From the NCBI GenBank assembly GCA_028681135.1, contig JAQUJC010000009.1, positions 24,075 to 61,679 of the forward strand: a DNA stretch of 37,605 nucleotides. The letters are read 5' to 3'. This stretch comes from Kiritimatiellia bacterium. Its GTDB lineage: Bacteria; Verrucomicrobiota; Kiritimatiellia; CAIQIC01; Lenti-01. The notes beneath the pieces were generated by a model. That model did not search any database. It saw only the letters and a list, made by a program, of their open reading frames with translations, and was not told the origin of the DNA. This document shows, piece by piece, positions 7,110 through 15,380 of this stretch. Each line of letters begins with the position of its first letter. The first letter of the stretch is position 1. The translations under genes were made by a program, and so were the position numbers.

Positions 7110-8470
7110 AGCACCAACCGCCCCGTGCCCGGCGTGCCGACGAACTGGCCGCCGCGCACCATGATCTGTCCGCGCACCGTCACCAGCTCCGGCGCCCCCT
7201 GCACCGCAACCCCTTCATAGGGATTGTAGTCCGTATCCAGCGCCTGGGTTGTGGCCGAAATCGTCCGCCGGGCCTCCGGATTCCAGACCACCAGGTCCGC
7301 GTCAAATCCCGGTGCGACGCCCCCCTTGCGGCCCCAGAGACCAAATATCTTGGCCGGGTTTTCGGCCGCCACCGCCACCAGCCGTTCCGCCGAAAGCCGC
7401 CCGCCAACCACCCCCGCGGTATAGGCCAGCGCCATGCGCTCCTCGACGCCGCCGATGCCATTGGGAATCTGCGTAAAATCATCCCGGCCCATCGTTTTCT
7501 GGCCATCAAAATCGAAAGGACAGTGGTCCGTGCCCAGCGTATCAATGCGGCCATCGGCCAGCGCCGCCCACAGCGCCGCCTGGTCGGTTGTGTCGCGCAG
7601 CGGTGGCGAGAGCACCCACTTGGCACCCTCGAAATCGGCGCGCTCGGTATACGATGCATCCAGCATCAGATAATGGATCATCGTCTCGATCCACAGATGC
7701 TCCAGCTTGTCGCGGAAGCGGTCGGCCATGGATAGCGCCTCGGCGCTGCTCAGGTGGACCACATACACCTTGGCCCCCGTCGCCGCCGCAAACGTCAGGA
7801 AGCGGCACACGCCCTCGGCCTCCACCAGGGGCGGACGGCTCGCGCCATGCCATTCCGGCCCGGTTCGGCCCGCCGCCAGCAGCTTCTGCTGCAGTGCCGG
7901 AATCAAGTCCGCATTCTCGCAATGCGCCATGACCACCAGATCATGCGCCGCCGCAAAAGACAGCACCGCAACTAAATCGTCGTCGGACATCGCCAACGCC
8001 GGCTTGTAGGCCAGATAGATTTTTACCGATCTCAGCCCCCGGGTAACATACTCCTCCAACTGGCGGCGGATCGTCTCATCAAAATGCGTCAGGGTCAGAT
8101 GCCATGAGTAATCGCACGATGCCTTTCCCTCCGCCTGCGCCGTCCACACCGCCCAGGCCTCGTCGAGGTCCGCTTCGGCCCCCGATCCCGCGAAATCCAT
8201 GATGCACGTCGTGCCGCCCAGCAGCGCCGCACGGGTGCAGGCGGCATAGTCCGATTTGGCCGTCACGTTTTTCAACGGCAGATAGGCGTGGACGTGCGGA
8301 TCAATAAAGCCTGGAAAGACCAGTTTGCCCGCGGCCTCGATCACCTCGGCCCCCGGCGGGGCCTCCAGGCCCGGCGCCACTTGCTCGATTGTTTCCCCCG
8401 CGCACCACACATCCGCCCGGTGGCGCCCCGACCCCGTTACTACTTCCCCGCCGCGGATCAAAAGGCCCAT
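7106..8470 (-). CDS. hydA: D-hydantoinase / dihydropyrimidinase-type amidohydrolase
   Basis: A 454-residue cyclic amidohydrolase of the hydantoinase/dihydropyrimidinase family, which opens 5,6-dihydropyrimidine or hydantoin rings. All metal-site residues can be located: H59 and H61 in DPHVHAY, the carboxylated lysine K150 in RSVKIYLAYK, H183 in VMAHCEN, H239 in VYVVHLSS, and D315 in GTDHCPF. The C-terminal beta-domain ends VRGGQFVGTPGTGRLVL. It starts 9 bp after the panD stop and overlaps the start of the next gene, so it sits inside an operon. Dihydropyrimidinase makes N-carbamoyl-beta-alanine from dihydrouracil, and beta-alanine is also the PanD product, so a shared beta-alanine/pantothenate role is plausible but inferred. 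Allantoinase or a phenylhydantoinase-like specificity cannot be excluded. Confidence 0.9.
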   Translation of the reverse strand: MGLLIRGGEVVTGSGRHRADVWCAGETIEQVAPGLEAPPGAEVIEAAGKLVFPGFIDPHVHAYLPLKNVTAKSDYAACTRAALLGGTTCIMDFAGSGAEADLDEAWAVWTAQAEGKASCDYSWHLTLTHFDETIRRQLEEYVTRGLRSVKIYLAYKPALAMSDDDLVAVLSFAAAHDLVVMAHCENADLIPALQQKLLAAGRTGPEWHGASRPPLVEAEGVCRFLTFAAATGAKVYVVHLSSAEALSMADRFRDKLEHLWIETMIHYLMLDASYTERADFEGAKWVLSPPLRDTTDQAALWAALADGRIDTLGTDHCPFDFDGQKTMGRDDFTQIPNGIGGVEERMALAYTAGVVGGRLSAERLVAVAAENPAKIFGLWGRKGGVAPGFDADLVVWNPEARRTISATTQALDTDYNPYEGVAVQGAPELVTVRGQIMVRGGQFVGTPGTGRLVL

Positions 8471-8479
8471 TCCCGCGCC

Positions 8480-8842
8480 CTACTTGTTCACGACCTGGGT
8501 GATCCGATTCTGCGCGTCCACCTTCACCACCGTCGCCCGGAACTGTTTCGCTTTCGCGTCATCCATCTGCGCATAGGCAATCACAATGAGGGTATCCCCC
8601 CGGTACGCCAGCCGTGCCGCCGGCCCGTTGAGCATCATCTGACCCGTTCCCCGCTCGCCCCGGATCACATAGGTGATGAAGCGCTCCCCATTCTGCAAAT
8701 TCAGCACCTGAACCTGCTCGCCCGCCAACAGATCCGCCGCCTCCATCAGGTCTTCATCGATGGCAATGCTGCCCTCGTAGTCGAGTTCCAGCCCCGTCAC
8801 CGTCGCCCGGTGAATTTTCGATTTCAACATGATCCGTTGCAT
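8480..8842 (-). CDS. panD: Aspartate 1-decarboxylase (pyruvoyl enzyme)
   Basis: A 120-residue PanD precursor. It makes beta-alanine from L-aspartate for pantothenate and coenzyme A. The self-cleavage site is Gly24-Ser25 in DYEGSIAID, where Ser25 becomes the pyruvoyl group. Other family stretches are MLKSKIHRATVTG at the start, NGERFITYVIRGERGTG, and NGPAARLAYRGDTLIVIAYA. The length is normal. AAAGGA precedes the start at a good distance. It is the first gene of the leftward operon panD-hydA-WPLW-mlaEFD. Confidence 0.97.
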   Translation of the reverse strand: MQRIMLKSKIHRATVTGLELDYEGSIAIDEDLMEAADLLAGEQVQVLNLQNGERFITYVIRGERGTGQMMLNGPAARLAYRGDTLIVIAYAQMDDAKAKQFRATVVKVDAQNRITQVVNK

Positions 8843-8926
8843 GGCGCTGTCCTTTCCAATAAAGACAGTACTCTATCCCAATTCCCCCCGCCACTTCAAG
8901 CGGTGAGAATCCCCCCCCCGACCGAC

Positions 8927-10141
8927 TTAATACCAACCAGGTTTGGCGCCTGCATTGGCAGGAAATGAGGGGGGCGAACGGGTCGCCGGTGGCGTAATCG
9001 GCGTCGATACGGGACGGTCCGGGCTTCCATAGGTCGTCAACCCCGATTCCCGCATCGGTGACGCATTCCACCCGCCCTGCCAGTTGCCCCGAGGTGCTGT
9101 GGCCGCGGTCCCGATGGCCGTAGGATTCGCGCTCATGCGACGGGTCGCCGGCGCGCGCGACGACAACCCGAACGACTCTCCGCCACGGCGAGAAGGCGTT
9201 TCCGTTCGGGTGATGACCGATTGGCGCCCAAACGCACGGCCGCCAGCGCCGATGGGGCTTTCCCGCGTCGTCCGCTGCTCGGCGGCATCCTGCCAGGGCA
9301 TCTGATCAGGTTTGGCGGAGACCATTATATCCGCCAACATCTCGCGCGTTTGACTCATCGGTGGCGGAAGCGGGCTGTCGGGTTTTGGGTTGGCTTGTCC
9401 AAAATCCATCCGGGAGCTGCCAGCGCGCGCATCGGCCCCGGCCTGATCCCGCATCAGCCCCACCGACCGATCCCGGGCCGGGGCGTCTGTCCCCTCGGCA
9501 GGTCCCGCCTGCGAGGGGGCCCCCGCCGCTCGGTCAGGACTCGCGGCACTCGATTGCCCCGTAAATGGATTGAGCGCATCCGGGTTCCCCCCCCCCCCCT
9601 CTTCGCCATCCGGCCAGTCCGGATTCACCGTGCCCCCCCCCCCTGCCACGCCCGCAACCACTTCGTCTGCCAGCCACCCCCAGCCGGTGTCCACGGATTT
9701 GCTGCCCGCTTGACTCCTTCCCGTGGTGTTGCTCCCCTTGTCCCCCAGCGTCGGCAGGGAGAGGCTCTGCACCAGCCAATTCCGGTTGGGGGTTTGGCTG
9801 CGCGACCGGCCCCGCTCATCATCGTCACGCGCCGCCAGGGGTTGGGTGCCGCCCATCGGCGCCCGCGACATCAGCCCGAAAACCGAGTCCCCGGAGTTGA
9901 AATCCATTCCCAATACGGCCTCGCGGCCCATCAAGCCCTCCCGAGCCTGCGTATCGCGCAGCAACTGCCAGGCTTGCCGGTCGGGCGCTTCGCCATCGAA
10001 TCCCGTACGCCCCCCGCGTGCGTCGTAGAGCTGAATCGGACGCGAGTACTCGCGGTAAACGGGAATACTCGCCCCCCACGCGCTCACCGCCCAGCCGAAC
10101 AGCAGCGCACCAACACTCCATCTGAACCCGGATAACGTCAT
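8927..10141 (-). CDS. Exported low-complexity protein with poly-G tracts
   Basis: A protein of about 404 residues starting MTLSGFRWSVGALLFGW, with a signal peptide ending near AVSAWGAS. The rest is polar and low in hydrophobic segments, rich in Gly, Ser, Arg and Pro, with no domain I recognise. It could be a disordered envelope or processing protein. The frame is open to 10225, but the longer form would overlap the divergent surA gene; no good Shine-Dalgarno marks either start. The coding sequence contains two long G-runs (C on the + strand): 13 nt at 9587-9599 and 11 nt at 9633-9643, both coding for Gly in VAGVAGGGGTVNPD and EEGGGGNPD. Such runs are prone to slippage, so on/off switching is possible. 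Confidence 0.6.
   Translation of the reverse strand: MTLSGFRWSVGALLFGWAVSAWGASIPVYREYSRPIQLYDARGGRTGFDGEAPDRQAWQLLRDTQAREGLMGREAVLGMDFNSGDSVFGLMSRAPMGGTQPLAARDDDERGRSRSQTPNRNWLVQSLSLPTLGDKGSNTTGRSQAGSKSVDTGWGWLADEVVAGVAGGGGTVNPDWPDGEEGGGGNPDALNPFTGQSSAASPDRAAGAPSQAGPAEGTDAPARDRSVGLMRDQAGADARAGSSRMDFGQANPKPDSPLPPPMSQTREMLADIMVSAKPDQMPWQDAAEQRTTRESPIGAGGRAFGRQSVITRTETPSRRGGESFGLSSRAPATRRMSANPTAIGTAATAPRGNWQGGWNASPMRESGLTTYGSPDRPVSTPITPPATRSPPSFPANAGAKPGWY
9587..9643. repeat. Two homopolymer C tracts (13 and 11 nt)
   Basis: C-runs at 9587-9599 and 9633-9643 lie inside the coding region of the leftward low-complexity exported protein. A change of one or two bases in either would shift the frame of the C-terminal half. 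Confidence 0.9.
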
Positions 10142-10186
10142 CAGTAAGAGCTTACGCCAGCCCCGCGGCCTTTTCAATCCGCATCC

Positions 10187-10215
10187 TTGCCAGCCCCCCC
10201 CGCTTGCCTTATGAT
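10187..10215 (+). promoter_or_regulatory. Sigma-70-type promoter for surA-pdxA
   Basis: TTGCCA (10187-10192), a 17-bp spacer, then TATGAT (10210-10215). The expected transcription start is near 10222, only about two bases before the surA ATG at 10224. No Shine-Dalgarno is present, so the mRNA may be leaderless or nearly so. Confidence 0.6.
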
Positions 10216-10223
10216 CCCCCCCC

Positions 10224-11183
10224 ATGAAGCGACTCCTCCTGCTCCTGGCCCTGATCTGCGGCTGGACGGCTCATGCCGTTCCCGCCCAAACCGGTATGCT
10301 GCTCGACAGCTATGCCGCCCTTGTCAATGGCAAGGTCATTACGGTCGGCGACGTGCTCGCCGCCATGCAACGCACCCAGGAAAAATTGGTCGCACGCTAT
10401 GACGGTGCCGAACTCCGCCAGCGCCTGACGGAAGAATATCGGGTCGTCCGGGACCGGCTGGTTGAAGCTGAACTCATCTTGCAAGAATTTGCCGCACAGG
10501 GGGGGGTGCTGCCCGACCGCGCCATCGAGGACCACATCAACTCCGTCATTCATGAGCAATTCAATAATGACCGCGCCGCGTTTTTGCGGGCGTTGACGGC
10601 GGACCGCCTGACCTTTAATGAATGGCGCAAACAGATGAAAGATCAGCTTATCGTTCAGTATATGCGGGGTCAGGAAGTAACTGCCAAGATTCTGATCACC
10701 CCCCTGGACCTCCAACAGGCCTATGATCGTCACCGCGAGTCCTACGCGCGCCCAGAGCGCGTCCGCCTGCGCACCCTCGTGCTGCCCGCGCGGGCGGACA
10801 CCGAGGCCGAGGCCACCGCCCTGGACCAGGCCCAGGCCCTGCGCCAACAAATTGCGGAGGGCGATCTGGCTTTTGACGCCGCACCGGGCACCCTCGCCGA
10901 CCCCGAGTGGTTCGAGATCGCGGCCCTCAATGCCGCCATCCGAAACGCCGTCGCCCCCCTCCACCCCGGCGACGTGGCCGGGCCCATCGAACTGGCCGAC
11001 AGTCTGTATCTCGTCGAACTTCTCGAACGCGAAAAGGCCCATGTCCTGCCGTTTGCCGATGCCGCCACCGGCCTGGAGCGCGAGCTGCGGCAAGCGGAAT
11101 TCGAACGCCTTAACCGCATTTGGATTGATTCCCTGCGCTCCAAATACTTCGTCCAACTGTTTACCCACGACCTGTTCGACTGA
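10224..11183 (+). CDS. surA: SurA-like periplasmic peptidyl-prolyl isomerase / chaperone
   Basis: A 319-residue exported protein with a signal peptide (MKRLLLLLALICGWTAHA). Residues about 30-170 resemble the SurA N-terminal chaperone domain (SYAALVNGKVITVGDVLAAM, LVEAELILQEFA, DHINSVIHEQFNNDRAAFLRAL, TFNEWRKQMKDQLIVQYMR). Residues about 175-290 form a reduced parvulin (PpiC-type) domain (RPERVRLRTLVLPA, ADPEWFEIAALN, LHPGDVAGPIEL, SLYLVELLER). It should assist outer-membrane protein folding in the periplasm. The gene is followed after 10 bp by pdxA, the same linkage as surA-pdxA in Escherichia coli. The start is adjacent to a TATGAT promoter element and lacks a Shine-Dalgarno. Confidence 0.88.
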   Translation: MKRLLLLLALICGWTAHAVPAQTGMLLDSYAALVNGKVITVGDVLAAMQRTQEKLVARYDGAELRQRLTEEYRVVRDRLVEAELILQEFAAQGGVLPDRAIEDHINSVIHEQFNNDRAAFLRALTADRLTFNEWRKQMKDQLIVQYMRGQEVTAKILITPLDLQQAYDRHRESYARPERVRLRTLVLPARADTEAEATALDQAQALRQQIAEGDLAFDAAPGTLADPEWFEIAALNAAIRNAVAPLHPGDVAGPIELADSLYLVELLEREKAHVLPFADAATGLERELRQAEFERLNRIWIDSLRSKYFVQLFTHDLFD

Positions 11184-11193
11184 GGCCCGCACC

Positions 11194-12183
11194 ATGCCCC
11201 CCATCGCCATCGGACTGACAGCCGGCGACACAAATGGCATCGGCCCGGAGGTGGTGCTTCGCACGGCCCTCCAACCCCACCCCGCCCGGCGTCGCCTCGT
11301 GCTGGTGGGACACCGCGCAGTCTGGGAACGGACAGCCCGCCAACTCGGCTGCCCATGCCCGCCTGAGATTGTCACGCTGGCCCCCCCCCTGCCCCCCTGT
11401 GCAACGTGGGCCCCCGATTCCTCCCCCACCCCTAAAGCCCGCCTGGGCAAAATCCGGGTGGATGCTGCCCGCGCCGCCTATGCCTATATTCTGGCCGCCA
11501 CGGCGGCCGCGCAAGATGGCGCGCTGGCCGCCATCGTCACCGCCCCCATCTGCAAGGAAGGATTCCAACGGGCGGGTATCGATGCTCCGGGCCACACCGA
11601 ATTGCTCGCCCGGCTCACGGGCACCACGCGCTATGCCATGATGCTCTTTGGCGAGACGCTGCGCGTCGTCCTGGCCACCCGTCATCTTCCGTTGCGCCAA
11701 GTCGCCGACGCCCTCACGCCCGATGCGGTCTTTGAAGCCATCGAAATGCTCGCACGCGCCCTGCCCTGGATGGGATTCGCGCGCGCAAAAATTGGCATCT
11801 GCGGACTCAATCCCCACGCCGGCGATGGAGGCACCATTGGCACCGAAGAACAAACGGTGATCGCCCCGGCCATCGCCCGCGCCCGGCGCAAACGCTGGAA
11901 CGTCACCGGCCCCATCCCAGCCGACACCCTATTTTATCAGCACCTGGCCGGGACCTATGATGCCGTGGTGGCGATGTATCACGACCAGGGCCTCGCCCCG
12001 CTGAAAATGCTCTCGTTCGATTCCGGCGTGAATCTCACCCTCGGCCTGCCGATCATCCGCACCAGCCCCGATCATGGCACCGCCTTCGACCTGGCAGGCC
12101 AATATATCGCCAATCCCACCAGCACCCGCGCCGCCCTCGACTGGGCCGCCCGCCTCGCCGATCGACCGAATCCCTGGGCCTGA
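11194..12183 (+). CDS. pdxA: 4-hydroxythreonine-4-phosphate dehydrogenase
   Basis: A 329-residue PdxA, which oxidises 4-phosphohydroxy-L-threonine in the DXP-dependent route to pyridoxal phosphate. The N-terminus IGLTAGDTNGIGPEV is the family phosphate/nucleotide motif, with Thr-Asn where Pro-Ala or Pro-Asn is common. The three metal-binding histidines can be placed in APGHTELLA, AMYHDQGLAPLKML and TSPDHGTAFD. NPHAGDGGTIGTEE is also characteristic. The start is the ATG at 11194, ten bases after the surA stop. A frame open further upstream lies within surA and is not used. The C-rich segment near 11390 encodes a Pro-rich stretch (LAPPLPPCATWAP), which looks like a lineage-specific insertion. 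Confidence 0.95.
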   Translation: MPPIAIGLTAGDTNGIGPEVVLRTALQPHPARRRLVLVGHRAVWERTARQLGCPCPPEIVTLAPPLPPCATWAPDSSPTPKARLGKIRVDAARAAYAYILAATAAAQDGALAAIVTAPICKEGFQRAGIDAPGHTELLARLTGTTRYAMMLFGETLRVVLATRHLPLRQVADALTPDAVFEAIEMLARALPWMGFARAKIGICGLNPHAGDGGTIGTEEQTVIAPAIARARRKRWNVTGPIPADTLFYQHLAGTYDAVVAMYHDQGLAPLKMLSFDSGVNLTLGLPIIRTSPDHGTAFDLAGQYIANPTSTRAALDWAARLADRPNPWA

Positions 12184-12270
12184 CCCCCGCGGGCCTTCGC
12201 GCGGACGCCGACGCTGCCCACTCGGTCCAGCATGTCCAGCATGGTGAGTCACGATCTTCCAAACATCCGA

Positions 12271-12298
12271 AAAACCGCTTATTATAATAAGCGGTTTT
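12271..12298. terminator. 28-bp perfect palindrome after pdxA, terminator-like
   Basis: A perfect palindrome with an AAAACCGC / GCGGTTTT outer stem and the core TTATTATAATAA, followed on the + strand by a T (run of five T in all). It can act as a bidirectional terminator-like hairpin for pdxA. The same 12-bp core occurs in two more palindromes near 24 kb, so it may be a dispersed repeat rather than only a terminator. The rest of the 12184-12473 gap shows no gene. Confidence 0.6.
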
Positions 12299-12371
12299 TG
12301 GCATATGATCTGATGAGATACGGCGTTCTGGGTTGCGTCGTGGGGTCTTCGTGGGGTCTTCATCTTTGATC

Positions 12372-12401
12372 TTGGCCTGCACGCGGGATCAATAGTACAA
12401 T
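12372..12401 (+). promoter_or_regulatory. Possible promoter for PIG-L gene and dinB
   Basis: TTGGCC (12372-12377), an 18-bp spacer and TACAAT (12396-12401), about 70 bp before the start of the next gene. The -35 match is only moderate. Confidence 0.35.
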
Positions 12402-12473
12402 GGCGCTCGTGGAATACAGTGGTCCAGCACCGATGGTATCCGACAGTCCGGCCATGAAACGGGAGGCTGGGTC

Positions 12474-14147
12474 ATGAGTGGCATGACATTGCGCCGCAGA
12501 ATCATGATACTGCTGGCTGTCGCCGCGGTCCTACCGTCGCTCCAGGCCGAGGCCGCCATGCCCCCGTTGCGTCTCGGCGATGGTGACCGGCTGCTGATCC
12601 TCGCCCCGCATCCCACTGATGGAATCCTTGCCGCGGGCGGCCTGATCCAGGAAGCCCTCGCCCTCGATCTACCGGTCCACGTGTGCTTCTTCACCATGGG
12701 CGACAACCATGAAATCCACAGTTTATTTACGCGCCAGCATCCCAATCCCCTGCCGGGCACGGCGCGCTCCATGGCCCCCCGTCGTCAGATCGAAGCCATC
12801 ACCGCCGCCGGCCAGTTGGGACTCTCCAGCGATCAGCTTATTTTCCTGGGCTACCCGGATGGCGGCACGCTGAACATCTGGCAACGCCACTGGCGCAGCA
12901 TCCCGCCCTTCCATTCCGCCCTGACCGGCGGCCATGCTGTTCCCTACGAGCGCGCCCTCACCCCCGGATCGGCCTATGCCGGCGAAGATATTCTCGACGA
13001 TATAATGGAGGTGCTGCGCGATATCCAGCCGACGCTGCTGCTGGTTCCCCATCCGGCCGACCATAACGCGGATCACCGCGCGCTGTATTTGTTCGCCCGT
13101 GCGGCGCTGGGGCAGATGACGTCCGAAGAGCCGGCCCCCCGGGTATTGACCTGCCCAGTGCATTTTACGCAATGGCCGGAACCACGCCGTTTCCAGCCCT
13201 TGCGCCATGCCGCCCCGCCCTATTTTCTGCACGAGGGTACAACGTGGCTGGAATTTGGCTTGGCCCCCTTCCAGGTCACCAACAAGCTGGCGGCCATCCG
13301 TCGCCACCATTCCCAGTTTCGGGCCTTCCCGGCTTACCTCGAGTCGTTTGTCCGCAAAACCGAACTCTTTGGCAGCATCCCCGATCTCGCCTTCCCCGGG
13401 GGCATCGGCACCGCCGAGATCACCGACGACGATGTGTCGCGCTTTCGGCCCGACGACACCTTGCAGGAAGAACTCGCGCGCCTCTCTGAGCCGTGGTCCG
13501 CCCTCGCCGGGCAACAGGCCGCCGAAACCCAGGCCCTCGCCGGGCACGATAATCATTTTGTGATGCAAACCTTATCTGGCGACGGCCAATACCTGACCCT
13601 GGGCTTTGAATGGGCCAGTCCCCTGTCCGCAGCCAGCACGGTCACCATCCATCTGTTTGGGCAACGCGCGGACACCCCGTTTGGAGACATGCCCAAGATC
13701 ACAATGATGACCGCTCTGCATCAGCACATGGCCGTTCATGACTTGGACACTCCGCTGCCCAGCCACATCGTGGACCGATTGCCCGGTGGCGACAATGAAT
13801 TGATACTGCGCGTGCCCTATGCCCGGCTGGGAACCCCCGACCGCCTATTTATCGGCGCCCAACTGTCCAAGGGCCACCTGCCGGTGGACTGGCTGCCCTG
13901 GCGGGTGCTGGATTTGAGCGGCACATCCGTTGAGACGCCCCCGCATCCCGACTCGACGGCGTCCCTTGCCGCCCATCCGCCTGTGTTGCCCCCCCCCCAT
14001 CCGCCCGCGCCTGCCGCATCCACCCCCCCCCCGGCCGCTGACGCACCCCGGTCGGCGACGCCGCCGGTGCCGCGCTTGATTCCACGCGTTCGTCTGCCCC
14101 ACGCACGCCCCTCACCCAGCGAAGCCGACGACCCGGTTTTCTGGTAA
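12474..14147 (+). CDS. Exported PIG-L-fold protein with altered catalytic motif
   Basis: A 557-residue protein with a signal peptide (about 1-28, ending LQAEAAM) and an N-terminal PIG-L / LmbE-type deacetylase domain (about 35-300). The family motif HPDDE reads H46-P-T48-D49-G50 here: the zinc ligands His and Asp are kept, but the general-base Asp is Thr and the following Glu is Gly. The second motif, HPADHNADHR (193-202), is intact. These enzymes usually deacetylate N-acetylglucosamine-type substrates; this one could be inactive or use another base. Residues about 345-480 form a beta-rich domain, and the last 75 are Pro/Ala-rich and encoded by C-runs. GGGAGG sits 14 bp before dinB downstream, and GGGAGG precedes this start too. 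Confidence 0.8.
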   Translation: MSGMTLRRRIMILLAVAAVLPSLQAEAAMPPLRLGDGDRLLILAPHPTDGILAAGGLIQEALALDLPVHVCFFTMGDNHEIHSLFTRQHPNPLPGTARSMAPRRQIEAITAAGQLGLSSDQLIFLGYPDGGTLNIWQRHWRSIPPFHSALTGGHAVPYERALTPGSAYAGEDILDDIMEVLRDIQPTLLLVPHPADHNADHRALYLFARAALGQMTSEEPAPRVLTCPVHFTQWPEPRRFQPLRHAAPPYFLHEGTTWLEFGLAPFQVTNKLAAIRRHHSQFRAFPAYLESFVRKTELFGSIPDLAFPGGIGTAEITDDDVSRFRPDDTLQEELARLSEPWSALAGQQAAETQALAGHDNHFVMQTLSGDGQYLTLGFEWASPLSAASTVTIHLFGQRADTPFGDMPKITMMTALHQHMAVHDLDTPLPSHIVDRLPGGDNELILRVPYARLGTPDRLFIGAQLSKGHLPVDWLPWRVLDLSGTSVETPPHPDSTASLAAHPPVLPPPHPPAPAASTPPPAADAPRSATPPVPRLIPRVRLPHARPSPSEADDPVFW

Positions 14148-14161
14148 GCCGGGAGGCCGCC

Positions 14162-15373
14162 ATGCCCGCCCCTCCCGCTGCCAAACGCGTTATTCTCCAT
14201 GTCGATATGGACGCGTTTTATGCCGCCATCGAGCAGCGCGACCATCCGGAATATCGCGGCACCCCCGTCGTGGTGGGGGCCCCGCCCAATCAGCGCGGGG
14301 TGGTCGCCACCGCCTCCTATGAAGCCCGCGTCTACGGCATCCATTCCGCCATGTCCTCGCAGGATGCCGGCCGCCGCTGCCCACATGCCATTTTTCTGCC
14401 GCCCGACCTGCCCCGCTACAAGGAGGTATCCCGCCAGGTTTTTGCCATCTTCGAGCGCTACACCCCGCTGTTTCAGGGCCTCTCCATCGATGAGGCCTTT
14501 CTGGATGTCAGCGGCTCGCGCCGCCTGTTCGGCAGCGGCGAAACCATCGCACGCCGCATCAAGGCCGATCTCCAGAATGAACTGGAACTGACCGCCTCCA
14601 TCGGCGTGGCCCCCAATAAGTTTTTGGCCAAACTCGGTTCGGAGTATCGCAAGCCCGACGGCCTGACCGTGCTACCCTTTGACCGGGCGGGTATTGTGGC
14701 ATTTTTGCGCCCGCTGCCCGTGACCCGCCTGTGGGGGGTCGGCAAGGTGACCCGCCAGGCGTTCGACCGCGCCGCACTCTACACCATTGGCGACATCCAG
14801 GAGGCGTCCCCCGCCCTGCTCAAGAATGTGGTCGGCGTGCACTCGGCGACACATCTGCGCGCGCTCGCTTTCGGCGAAGACCCCAGCGAAGTCGAACTCG
14901 ACATCCGTGATAAATCACTTTCCCGCGAGCATACATTTCTGCTGGATGAGCGCTCCCGCCCTCGACTCGAGAACACCCTTTTTGAACTGGTCGACGATGT
15001 CGCCCGCCGCCTGCGTGCCGATGGACGCCTGGCGGCCACTGGTCGCCTCAAGCTCCGCTGGAAAGATTTCAGCACCCTCACCCGCCAGCGGGCTTTTGCC
15101 CGTCCCACCCGAGGGGAAGGCGACCTCCACACCATGGCCGCGGCTCTCTTTAAGGAAATTCCCCTGGAACAGCCGGTGCGCCTGATCGGATTCGGCGTTT
15201 CCAACCTCGTGGATTCTGATGCCTCCCAGCAACTCGACCTTTTTAATCTGGCGGTTGAGACCCGGACGCGCCAGGAACACCTGGACCAGGCGGTCGACCA
15301 AATCCGCGCACAACATGGGCGCAGCGCCATCCGCCGCGCCCGCACTCTCCCGCCGACCCACGACCCCTCGTGA
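14162..15373 (+). CDS. dinB: DNA polymerase IV (Y-family, translesion)
   Basis: A 403-residue Y-family polymerase that copies past DNA lesions. Catalytic carboxylates are D15 (HVDMDAFY) and D110-E111 (SIDEAFLDV); Y20 occupies the steric-gate position. Further family motifs are TASYEARVYGIHSAM, TASIGVAPNKFLAKLGSEYRKPDGLTV, and the little-finger domain with SREHTFLLDE. Near the C-terminus SQQLDLF is a good beta-clamp-binding motif. Start: ATG at 14162 with GGGAGG upstream; 14 bp after the PIG-L gene, so possibly co-transcribed. No LexA box was recognised nearby. It converges with the GspC-like gene, with a 7-bp gap. Confidence 0.97.
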   Translation: MPAPPAAKRVILHVDMDAFYAAIEQRDHPEYRGTPVVVGAPPNQRGVVATASYEARVYGIHSAMSSQDAGRRCPHAIFLPPDLPRYKEVSRQVFAIFERYTPLFQGLSIDEAFLDVSGSRRLFGSGETIARRIKADLQNELELTASIGVAPNKFLAKLGSEYRKPDGLTVLPFDRAGIVAFLRPLPVTRLWGVGKVTRQAFDRAALYTIGDIQEASPALLKNVVGVHSATHLRALAFGEDPSEVELDIRDKSLSREHTFLLDERSRPRLENTLFELVDDVARRLRADGRLAATGRLKLRWKDFSTLTRQRAFARPTRGEGDLHTMAAALFKEIPLEQPVRLIGFGVSNLVDSDASQQLDLFNLAVETRTRQEHLDQAVDQIRAQHGRSAIRRARTLPPTHDPS

Positions 15374-15380
15374 GCGGATC

